From Photobacterium lutimaris (GTDB lineage Bacteria; Pseudomonadota; Gammaproteobacteria; Enterobacterales; Vibrionaceae), in the NCBI RefSeq assembly GCF_003025555.1, contig NZ_PYMH01000002.1, positions 496,001 to 560,000 on the forward strand: 64,000 nt of DNA, in the 5' to 3' direction. This document shows positions 56,503-64,000 of the stretch, piece by piece. The notes under the pieces were generated by a model. The model had not been told where the DNA came from. It did no database searches and worked only from the letters and a program-made list of their open reading frames with translations. Both the position numbers and the translations under genes were made by a program. Position 1 is the stretch's first letter. Each line of letters starts with the position of its first letter.

Positions 56503-59500
56503 CTACCGACTGCTCAAAATCCGCAACAACACCTGTACCGGATGCTTCATTTTACTCTGTTCAAGGCGCTTGGCCTGACTGCGACAGGAGTAACCAGTAG
56601 CTAAACAACGGTCGACATCCAGATTGGCAAGGTTAGGCTGCCAGCTCAAGGCATACACCCCCTTTGATGTCTCGAGTTTGTCTTTTTCATGACCGAATGT
56701 ACCCGCCATACCGCAACAGCCTACAGAAACAGGGATCAGGTTCGCACCAAAATGATGGAAGATTGTCCCCCACTCTTTTTCAGCGTTCGGCAATTTTGTC
56801 TTTTCGGTACAGTGCGCGAACAAATACCAATCATCGCCTTCAATTTTTGGTGATGCCGGTTTATCGTTCAGCACAGGCAACAACCATTCATGGGCGGTCA
56901 GTACAGTGAATTCTCCGCGTTTATTCCCCAACACTTCATCGTATTCGTCGCGATAACAGAGCACGAGTGCCGGATCAACGCCCACCATGGGGATACCCAA
57001 TTGGGCCAGTTGATTGAGAAACTCTGCCGTGCTCTTGGCTGTTTTAGCGAATTGACGCAAGAAGCCCTTCACGTGCTGCGCTTTGCCATTGGGTTTGAAG
57101 GGTACCAACATCGGTTTTTTACCGAGTCTTTCAGCAAGGAAAACCAAGTCACGCACCACTTCAGCATCGTAATAGCTGGTAAATGGGTCTTGAACGATCA
57201 AGACGTAATCCTGTCGCTCCCGCTCAGACAGTGCCTGCAGCCACTGCAGGTCAAAACGGGTGGCATGGTGGCCATCCAAGCTCTCGAACAGAGTCGGCAC
57301 AGACAACGCCGGCATATCAACATAACCAACCGCTTTTGCTGTTAAGCTCTTCGACCAGTTAGGCCGCATAATCGCATTAAAGGTCGCTGGGGCTTTGGCC
57401 ATTATCGGCAAATAACTTTCGACATAAGCGACGAGGTAATCTTTCACCGGGCGCTGGTAGCGGCTGTAATACATATTCATAAAGCGCGAACGGAAACTCG
57501 GTACATCCACCTTGATTGGGCATTGGCTGGCGCAGGCTTTACACGCCAAGCAACCATTCATTGCCTCCATGACTTCATGGGAAAAGTCATATTCATTACG
57601 CTTGGCGCCAAAGGTATTTCTGAAGCGGTCGATGATCTGCTTCACTGATGGCGAGCTCTCCATCAAGGTATTCTCAAGCTCGACGGGGTCGATACCTTGC
57701 TCAGACAATAAACGGAGCCACTCACGTACCAGGCCCGCACGTCCCTTCGGCGAATGGCGACGATCTGCACTGATTTTCATCGACGGGCACATCGGTGAAC
57801 TGGTATCGTAATTAAAGCAAAGCCCGTTGCCGTTGCACTCCATTGCCTGCTTGAAACTATCCCGCACCTTTACCGGGATCTGCCGGTCGTAGTAACCACG
57901 TTTAACCCCATCAACCTTCACCAACTCGTCGTCATTTTCGAGCGGTATGCAGATTTTACCGGGGTTCATCCGATTGTCAGGGTCAAACGCCGCTTTAATT
58001 CTCCGCAGCTCGGTATACAGCTCTTCTCCGAAGAACGCAGGCCCATATTCAGAACGATAACCTTTACCATGCTCGCCCCACATCAGGCCGCCATATTTCG
58101 CCACTAAGACGACGACCTGGTCGGAGATCTGCTTCATCAAGCGTTCTTGTTCAGGATCGCACATGTCTAACGCAGGCCTGACATGCAGTACCCCCGCATC
58201 AACATGACCAAACATACCGTAATCTAGCTGGTTCTCATCTAACAACTGACGGAACTCACCAATAAAGTCAGCTAAATTTTCTGGTGGTACGCAGGTATCT
58301 TCAGCAAAGGGAACCGGCTTCTTGCTGCCTTTAGCCGCGCCCAGCAAGCCCACCGCTTTTTTGCGCATGTTATAGATTTTTTGGATATCAGCGAGCGCAT
58401 GACACACCTGGTAGCCAATAATGCCATGCTGTTTGTTTGCCAACATCACATCCAGCTGCTGGCACAGTGCGGTCACTTGCTGCTGGTTCTCTTGAGGATC
58501 GTTACTGGCATACTCGACAATATTGATACCCAACATGTCTTGATTAGGCACATCGGTAATCAAATCACTGACCGTATGCCAAACAATGTCTTGCTTGGCC
58601 AAGTTCAATACCCGTGAGTCCACCGTCTCCACGGATAATGCCCTCGCTTCGACCATCATCGGGGCATTACGCAACGCCGAATCGAAACTGTCGTACTTGA
58701 TATTAACCAAGGTACGAGCTTTAGGTATGGGGGTAAGATTGAGTTTGGCCTCAGTAATAAAAGCCAATGAGCCTTCCGAGCCACAGAGCAGACGAGTGAT
58801 ATCAAACTGGTTGAGCTCATCATCGAACACATTCTTTAAATCGTAGCCGGTGAGGAAGCGGTTAAGTGGTGGGAACTTAGCGACAATTTGCCCTCGCTTG
58901 TCTCGGCAAACCCGCTCAGACACCTTCAACGCTCGAGTTGCCAGTCCATCGCTATCAGCCAGTGAATGAATAGCCTCACTCTGCTGTGGCTCGGTATCCA
59001 ATACCGAACCATCAACCAACACCGCCTTTAGCCCCAACACATGATCAGATGTCTTACCGTACTTAAGCGAGCCTTGACCTGACGCATCGGTATTGATCAT
59101 ACCGCCAATCGTTGCCCGGTTACTGGTCGATAAATCCGGCGAGAAGAAGAATCCATATGGACGCAAAGCATCATTTAGCTGGTCTTTAACTACCCCGGTT
59201 TGAACCCTGACCCAGCCTTCTTCAGCATTGATCTCCAGCACCTTGTTCATATGGCGAGATAAATCAACCACGATACCCGGTGTTAGCGACTGACCATTGG
59301 TTCCCGTCCCCCCGCCCCGAGCAGAGAAAGTAATGCTTTTATAGGCGTCAGATTGTGCCAGCTGACCAAGTATAATTAGGTCTTGATTTTGGGTAGGAAA
59401 TACCACGGCCTGAGGCAACTGTTGATAGACGCTATTATCCGTTGCCACCGCAAGGCGACTGGCATAGGTGCTTTCCATATCCCCACAAAAGCCTGCTTTT

Positions 59501-59568
59501 TCGAGCTCTTGCAGGAACGACAGTACGACATCTTCAGTACCGTTTGGGTGTGTCAGTGCAGGTAACAT
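56503..59568 (-). CDS. ydiJ: FAD-binding and Fe-S oxidoreductase (YdiJ-like, D-2-hydroxyglutarate dehydrogenase type)
   Basis: 1021 aa. AAAAGGAG precedes the ATG. The N-terminal FAD_binding_4 domain has FSARGGGTGTNGQSLTPGIV, and FAD-oxidase C-terminal domain has FGHVDAGVLHVRPA and EHGKGYR. The C-terminal third holds a ferredoxin motif (CLACKACASQCPIKVDVP) and a CCG motif (CCGMAGTFGHEK), plus CNGNGLC. The order matches YdiJ, which oxidises D-2-hydroxy acids. Electrons probably go to quinone. Stands alone. Confidence 0.93.
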   Translation of the reverse strand: MLPALTHPNGTEDVVLSFLQELEKAGFCGDMESTYASRLAVATDNSVYQQLPQAVVFPTQNQDLIILGQLAQSDAYKSITFSARGGGTGTNGQSLTPGIVVDLSRHMNKVLEINAEEGWVRVQTGVVKDQLNDALRPYGFFFSPDLSTSNRATIGGMINTDASGQGSLKYGKTSDHVLGLKAVLVDGSVLDTEPQQSEAIHSLADSDGLATRALKVSERVCRDKRGQIVAKFPPLNRFLTGYDLKNVFDDELNQFDITRLLCGSEGSLAFITEAKLNLTPIPKARTLVNIKYDSFDSALRNAPMMVEARALSVETVDSRVLNLAKQDIVWHTVSDLITDVPNQDMLGINIVEYASNDPQENQQQVTALCQQLDVMLANKQHGIIGYQVCHALADIQKIYNMRKKAVGLLGAAKGSKKPVPFAEDTCVPPENLADFIGEFRQLLDENQLDYGMFGHVDAGVLHVRPALDMCDPEQERLMKQISDQVVVLVAKYGGLMWGEHGKGYRSEYGPAFFGEELYTELRRIKAAFDPDNRMNPGKICIPLENDDELVKVDGVKRGYYDRQIPVKVRDSFKQAMECNGNGLCFNYDTSSPMCPSMKISADRRHSPKGRAGLVREWLRLLSEQGIDPVELENTLMESSPSVKQIIDRFRNTFGAKRNEYDFSHEVMEAMNGCLACKACASQCPIKVDVPSFRSRFMNMYYSRYQRPVKDYLVAYVESYLPIMAKAPATFNAIMRPNWSKSLTAKAVGYVDMPALSVPTLFESLDGHHATRFDLQWLQALSERERQDYVLIVQDPFTSYYDAEVVRDLVFLAERLGKKPMLVPFKPNGKAQHVKGFLRQFAKTAKSTAEFLNQLAQLGIPMVGVDPALVLCYRDEYDEVLGNKRGEFTVLTAHEWLLPVLNDKPASPKIEGDDWYLFAHCTEKTKLPNAEKEWGTIFHHFGANLIPVSVGCCGMAGTFGHEKDKLETSKGVYALSWQPNLANLDVDRCLATGYSCRSQAKRLEQSKMKHPVQVLLRILSSR

Positions 59569-59707
59569 TGCTCTCCTTTTCCAGTATCACGCCGTATCCT
59601 ACGACGACTGGCCTCTCTATGTGTTGTTATTTGGTTGTCGTCACACTTTACCCTACCGGTATCGGGAAAAAAAGCGTCTGATTCAAACCACTACTCCCAT
59701 GGCCATG

Positions 59708-61204
59708 CTAACGACTCACCAGAGCCCTTACCCAAGAAGAGCCAGCAAGCAGCCACGCCCCAAGAACAAGGTAACCGACACCTTTAATTCCCAGCACTAT
59801 CAAACTAACGGTTTGCATTGATGACAACACGGCAATGACGCCATTAATAGCAAATGCCCCTGCTAATACACAGACACAGGCAATGAGCTGGCGAACAAAT
59901 GGCATGTCAGGGGTGTTTTGATCAACTTGCTCGGCGTAGTCGATGGTCAAGACGACCCCGAGCAACACAGCAAACAAGTAAGCTTGGCCCGGTACAAGAG
60001 ATATCCCAGCCGTTACGCCAACGATCACACTCAGGCCAAGCCAGAACCAACGGTTGGTTAATTGGTGTTGGAAGACAGTAAACTCGTAATTGCGCCAGGC
60101 AATAAATATCGCGACGATAACGATACCGAGCATCAAACTCAACACAGCATCACTGATGAAATGGGCACCGAACCAGACTCGCGCCACGCACTGACCGAGT
60201 ATCAATAGCACCGTGACAACAGCAATCAACCGTTGTTGTCCAGCAGATGAGAAACGTCGCCGCAGGAAATGGCTCAAAATGCCGCATATCAATGTCGTCA
60301 GTAAAATATGTCCGCTCGGAAAGCCAAAGCCATACGCATTGATTTTTTGCAGTTCAGGGACAATAAAAAATGGGCGAGGCAGCGTCAGACCATGCTTGAG
60401 CAAGGAAGCACAATACAAAGAGACCACTATCAAAAAAGCAACCTCAAGGAATAATGGCGTACGGAAATAACCGGCAAAAAGTACGGCCATAAGAAAGACA
60501 AACCAAGGCTCCCCTATAATACTGATACTCCGCATCACCCCAGTGAACAACCATTGTGCTGGTGTTGACCAGGTCGAAGTGTAGAACTGGAACTGTTCAA
60601 TCAACCCCAGCTCGTATTGATGCAGTATATTGGGCTCTGTGTCAAAACGCTCGTAGATGATTACGTCGCTTTCCGGGGTGACGGAAAGCCACTGAGGTAG
60701 TAATGGCATATCTTCTGCGTAGCGGTATTCCTGTTCATCAATAGCCGTTGGGTCGATGAGATAGGTACGTTCAACTTCTGTTGCAAAATGCTTGGAAAAC
60801 CATGAAGCAACAATCGGATACCCTCTACTGTCTTTGAACGACGAGACCGGAATTGGCGATGTTGCCTGGCACGCATATATGGCCGCTCGTCCTCGGTATT
60901 GAATAAGGTGCTTGACCTCTACCACTATCCCCGTTTCTTCAAGCGCTTCGCGTGCAGCGGCTTGCTCGGGGGTATCACCTTTGTCAATATAGCCACCGGG
61001 CAGTGAAAACTTCTTGGTGATCACTTCCGATAGCAGTACTAAGTTATCACCGTTACGGATCACACAAACAGCACCCACGATATCATCAGCCAGGGCATTC
61101 GCTGAAGCTGGCCGTTGTTCAGCCAAAGTACTAAAACTCAAGAGTGATAATATAAGGTACCCTAAATAGAGGATGATTGGGTTTGTTTTCACCGAAATAG
61201 CCAA
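59708..61204 (-). CDS. Nudix hydrolase - PAP2 phosphatase fusion, exported
   Basis: About 498 aa. A signal peptide or anchor (LGYLILSLLSFSTLA) places the Nudix domain (residues 42-150) in the periplasm. The Nudix box is recognisable (GGYIDKGDTPEQ then REALEETGI) but has Asp where the first conserved Glu is usual. The C-terminal half has PAP2 membrane segments with all active-site motifs: KHGLTLPRPF, FPSGH and RVWFGAHFISD. A periplasmic Nudix domain joined to a PAP2 phosphatase could act on lipid diphosphates or released nucleotide sugars. Starts with TTG, or GTG at 61192; neither has a strong ribosome site. Confidence 0.85.
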   Translation of the reverse strand: MAISVKTNPIILYLGYLILSLLSFSTLAEQRPASANALADDIVGAVCVIRNGDNLVLLSEVITKKFSLPGGYIDKGDTPEQAAAREALEETGIVVEVKHLIQYRGRAAIYACQATSPIPVSSFKDSRGYPIVASWFSKHFATEVERTYLIDPTAIDEQEYRYAEDMPLLPQWLSVTPESDVIIYERFDTEPNILHQYELGLIEQFQFYTSTWSTPAQWLFTGVMRSISIIGEPWFVFLMAVLFAGYFRTPLFLEVAFLIVVSLYCASLLKHGLTLPRPFFIVPELQKINAYGFGFPSGHILLTTLICGILSHFLRRRFSSAGQQRLIAVVTVLLILGQCVARVWFGAHFISDAVLSLMLGIVIVAIFIAWRNYEFTVFQHQLTNRWFWLGLSVIVGVTAGISLVPGQAYLFAVLLGVVLTIDYAEQVDQNTPDMPFVRQLIACVCVLAGAFAINGVIAVLSSMQTVSLIVLGIKGVGYLVLGAWLLAGSSWVRALVSR

Positions 61205-61323
61205 TTGATGTTAAAAGAGGGTTCAATGCCAATACTACCAACAAAGATATATCTAAACCATTGAAATTAAATGATGATATATTTATACATTACCCTACCT
61301 ATACCAATAACCCATAATGCAAT

Positions 61324-62967
61324 ATGAATGGATCAGCCGCTTTGCCTGAATTACCACAGACTTATTACCACGATAACTTTCTGTGTTTGATCAATACCGT
61401 CAATGACATGTACGGTGATCTGTTAAGTCGTCATGAAAAGCAATGGTACGATTCCTTCATTGCGCTCAGTAAGGCAGCGCAGTGTCTATATATCCGCCTG
61501 CTAACCCGGAAAGGGCCTTACTTCCGCTACGATAAGATCCATTATCCAGAAATTGAGTCACTCTCTACCGCTTTCATTGAATTAGAACAGGCTAAGATGA
61601 TCAGCCTCGCTCCAAAAGATATTGGCTATGACGCCTTTTGTACCCTCTACAGCAAGCCTGAGCTGATTCAATTTTTTGATTTTCTAAGCACCCATAAACA
61701 GGCTAAAAAAGGCGAAATTGTCGCCCAAGTGATCAACCACCATCCTGACATCAGTACGCATTCGACCCGACTGATAGAGGTCTACCATAACCATCATCTC
61801 TCCGTCTTTTTCTTATTGTTCTTTGGCAACAGCCATCAAGATCTTAGTCAATTTGTCTTAACGGATCTTGGCCTGCAGCTATTTGAGGACTATCCGATAG
61901 ATCCAAATTACAGGTTGTTTCACCAAAGGCTGCATATCGATCAATGGCTCCAGCTATCCGCTCTCAACGAGCAATATTGGCGATACAAAGAAGCAAAAGA
62001 TCTAGCCGCTATAGCTGAGCTGTCAGAAGCTTTGCCTGATCGTTTTGACTGGCCTCCGTTAGAGCGAAAAAGGCAGCAGCTTATTAATCACATTGGCCGG
62101 GATACCGAAAGGCTGGGCAGCAAAGATCCTGAAAAGCTTGAGCACGCTCGTTTACTTTATCAACATAGTGAGAGGCCACCGTCAAGAGAAAGGCAAATAA
62201 GGATCCTCGACAAGCAAGGCGGTACTGAGCAAGCACTGGCATTGGCCCTGCAGATGCAGGATTCCCCTACCAACGAAGAGGAAGCCGATGTAGCGGGTAT
62301 ACTCACCCATCGCCTGCTCAATAAGCTTGGTAGCAAGCAGCCGCCGCGTAAAAGGCCCAAATTTGACAGCGAGATCCTTCTCCTTGCCCAGCAACATGCC
62401 AGTGTTGAACTGGATGTTTCTGCTTACTACCAGCAGCGAGGTTGGCAAGCCTATTTCCTTGAGAACACCCTGCTGTGTGGCTTATTCGGCCTCGCGATGT
62501 GGGACATCATTTTTTCAGCTCAGCAAGGCGCTTTCCTCAACCCGTTTCAACGTTCACCCAAAGATATGTTTTCCCATAAATTTTACCTACACCGTCAACC
62601 ACAGATAGACGAGCGTTTGGCGGCACTGGAGTCGGGAGACTGGCAATATTGGCTAGAGATCTACCGAGCCAAGCAAGGTATCAGCAATGACTGGGTCAAC
62701 TGGGGAACACTAACTGAAGCGATTATCCATCAGGCCGCTACGACAATTCCGGTAACGGCTTTAGTTGCGATCTTCAAGAGGATATTGTTCGATCCGAAAA
62801 ACAACCGCAATGGCTTTCCCGATTTGATTCTGTTTAAAGACGGACAATACTGCTTTGCAGAGGTGAAAGGTCCTGGCGACACACTGCAAAATAACCAAAT
62901 ACGATGGCTGAAGATGTTCCAACAGCACCAGATTTCGGCCAAGGTAGTGTATGTGAAATGGGTGTAG
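61324..62967 (+). CDS. VRR-NUC domain nuclease (FAN1-like)
   Basis: 547 aa. The C-terminal VRR-NUC active site is clear: FPDLILF (D500) and FAEVKGPGD (E513, K515), followed by NNQIRWL, as in FAN1 and phage VRR nucleases. The N-terminal half is helical and resembles the FAN1 winged-helix/TPR region (YIRLLTRKGPYFRYDKIHYP is a characteristic FAN1 stretch). It likely cleaves flapped or cross-linked DNA. Divergent from the Nudix-PAP2 gene (119 bp). No strong ribosome site is visible. Confidence 0.9.
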   Translation: MNGSAALPELPQTYYHDNFLCLINTVNDMYGDLLSRHEKQWYDSFIALSKAAQCLYIRLLTRKGPYFRYDKIHYPEIESLSTAFIELEQAKMISLAPKDIGYDAFCTLYSKPELIQFFDFLSTHKQAKKGEIVAQVINHHPDISTHSTRLIEVYHNHHLSVFFLLFFGNSHQDLSQFVLTDLGLQLFEDYPIDPNYRLFHQRLHIDQWLQLSALNEQYWRYKEAKDLAAIAELSEALPDRFDWPPLERKRQQLINHIGRDTERLGSKDPEKLEHARLLYQHSERPPSRERQIRILDKQGGTEQALALALQMQDSPTNEEEADVAGILTHRLLNKLGSKQPPRKRPKFDSEILLLAQQHASVELDVSAYYQQRGWQAYFLENTLLCGLFGLAMWDIIFSAQQGAFLNPFQRSPKDMFSHKFYLHRQPQIDERLAALESGDWQYWLEIYRAKQGISNDWVNWGTLTEAIIHQAATTIPVTALVAIFKRILFDPKNNRNGFPDLILFKDGQYCFAEVKGPGDTLQNNQIRWLKMFQQHQISAKVVYVKWV

Positions 62968-63466
62968 GGCTTCCTTTTTGAAGGCAGCTCACATTACGTG
63001 ATTTAATTCAGACTAGTAGATATAAAGTTCAGAAAATAGTTTGTAATAAATTATTTCATCGAACGTTTTACTCTGTATTAAATACGAACAAAACAAAGCA
63101 TTAAATCGCAGCAAAATAACATTTTAAAAACAGACATCAATAAATCAGTCAAAGCAACATTCAATAGGTTAAATGATGACTAAAGCATGGTTCACTGAGA
63201 ATAACCACAACTGAACATAGCGAAACACAAACAACAAGCATAACAGTATTTCATTGCCATTAAATTAAAATAAAATCTAATAAATCACTATAAAAACAAC
63301 AGATTAAAAATAAAAACCAATCTGCACCGATAATTAAACAATCCAAAATAGAGTTTTTACTTTATTTCAAGATGGTATTGAGGTATAAATAAATATAGTA
63401 AACCACCTCAAACACCCTCCCTCGAATATATATAACAACACCAACATCCTGACAACAAAATTAATT

Positions 63467-63483
63467 AACTGGTCAGATTTGTT
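63467..63483. promoter_or_regulatory. FadR-like operator upstream of fadL
   Basis: AACTGGTCAGATTTGTT agrees with the FadR consensus AACTGGTCNGACNTGTT at all but one specified base (T for C at position 12). It is 120 bp upstream of the ATG. In E. coli FadR represses fadL; the same is likely here. Confidence 0.75.
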
Positions 63484-63538
63484 ATATTTCAACCCCCACC
63501 TAGAATCCCCACGATTTATGCGCATGCATTAATCGAAA

Positions 63539-63570
63539 TATACCCAATTAACTTCAGGTACTTGGGTATA
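63539..63570. repeat. Dispersed palindromic element, second best copy
   Basis: TATACCCAA and TTGGGTATA are perfect 9-bp arms around a 14-base loop (TTAACTTCAGGTAC), 33 bp before fadL. Confidence 0.75.
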
Positions 63571-63602
63571 AATCTAATCACATAAATAAAAAAGAATTCT
63601 AC

Positions 63603-64000
63603 ATGTTCAAGAAGCGTTTGTTATCCTGTGCTGTATTAACAGCACTTTCTCTTGCGTCTACACAAAGCATGGCTGCAGGTTTCCAACTTAATAGCCAATC
63701 AGCAACCGGTCTTGGTCGTGCTTTTGCTGGTGATGCTGTTATTGCCGACAATGCCTCAGCGATGGCCCGTAACCCTGCAACCATGGCTATGTTCAAAGAA
63801 ACCAGCATGTCACTGGGTTTCACTGTTATTGATACTGACGTACGTATTAAAGACGGTACTTATAACCAAATGAAGCTGCTTGAAGGCCTGCCAATTGGGA
63901 CTAATGAGTTCGATATTTCGGGTACTGATGGTATCGGTAGCACCGCTGTAGTCCCTAACTTCTACCTTGTTGTCCCAGTAAACGATCAGTGGGCATGGGG
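63603..64000 (+). CDS. fadL: Long-chain fatty acid outer-membrane transporter FadL, partial
   Basis: The first 132 codons are in the window; the rest is beyond the right edge. A signal peptide (LTALSLASTQSMAAG) is followed by FQLNSQSATGLGRAFAGDAV and IADNASAMARNPATMAMF, the hallmark N-terminal hatch of FadL-type channels. It takes up long-chain fatty acids, and vibrio relatives can also serve as phage receptors. A FadR-like operator supports fatty-acid control. Confidence 0.92.
   Translation, partial: MFKKRLLSCAVLTALSLASTQSMAAGFQLNSQSATGLGRAFAGDAVIADNASAMARNPATMAMFKETSMSLGFTVIDTDVRIKDGTYNQMKLLEGLPIGTNEFDISGTDGIGSTAVVPNFYLVVPVNDQWAW

Larger units (their letters stand above)
62968..63602. other. 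Long upstream region of fadL
   Basis: No supported gene in 635 bp. The DNA is AT-rich with A-tracts. It holds a FadR-like operator (63467-63483) and one copy of the palindromic element (63539-63570). Confidence 0.65.

Noticed and set aside
56890..57345. A 151-codon plus-strand frame inside the ydiJ gene
   Set aside because: It is the complement of a clearly conserved oxidoreductase gene; a shadow frame.

Overview
The window looks like chromosomal DNA of a marine gammaproteobacterium of the Vibrionaceae (Vibrio, Photobacterium or a close relative). This is inferred from gene content and gene style: pstSCAB, nupC, metE/metR, glpABC, dcuC, ygiQ, aqpZ, fadL, several diguanylate cyclases, a type IV prepilin and a METHYL-accepting chemoreceptor, together with a dispersed palindromic element (core CCCAAGTGACTTCAAG) of a kind I associate with Vibrionaceae. 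No rRNA, complete tRNA, CRISPR array or replication origin was recognised. A secondary chromosome is possible but cannot be shown from the sequence.

Layout. 1-9.1 kb: a polysaccharide-linked locus. A five-gene minus-strand operon encodes a response regulator/PP2C phosphatase, a STAS anti-anti-sigma-like protein, a sugar-nucleotidyltransferase, an anti-sigma-like ATPase and a GH2 lipoprotein that runs off the left edge. Next come an outer-membrane protein with an internal duplication, a DUF3131 protein and a GH16 beta-glucanase. 9.2-11.7 kb: nupC and a LysR regulator. 12.2-15.8 kb: pstSCAB behind a Pho-box array.

15,842-25,722: a 9.8-kb integrated element. It is bounded by a perfect 42-bp direct repeat that contains the pst terminator. 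It carries a P2/K139-like tyrosine integrase beside the right repeat, a CI-like repressor divergent from a Cox-like protein, two small phage-like genes and a set of AT-rich cargo genes: an EEP-fold nuclease, a secreted coiled-coil protein, a Rap1a-immunity-like protein, a secreted 166-aa protein, a Cys/His-rich protein and a membrane coiled-coil protein. The integrase appears to have lost the segment with its first catalytic arginine, so the element is probably a fixed remnant or needs an integrase from elsewhere.

25.8-29.7 kb: MscS-like channel, META/HslJ-like lipoprotein, orphan ParA and a small exported protein. 29.7-34.2 kb: metE/metR with a MetR box, a DUF4250 protein and a membrane protein. 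34.4-42.2 kb: a diguanylate cyclase, the anaerobic glycerol-3-phosphate dehydrogenase operon glpABC and a chemoreceptor. 42.3-46.2 kb: MFS transporter with divergent LysR gene, then dcuC. 46.3-47.7 kb: an orphan prepilin with a 77-bp hexamer tract upstream and a long gene-poor stretch. 47.7-56.5 kb: ygiQ, a second sensor diguanylate cyclase, DUF2884, NYN and CDF-type proteins, LysR and aqpZ. 56.5-64 kb: YdiJ-type FAD/Fe-S oxidoreductase, a secreted Nudix-PAP2 fusion, a VRR-NUC nuclease, and fadL running off the right edge behind a FadR-like operator.

The glp, dcuC and ydiJ genes fit respiratory flexibility. The pst, nup, met and fad genes carry recognisable nutrient-responsive operators. The left locus looks like a phospho-switch-controlled exopolysaccharide system whose synthase, if present, lies outside the window.
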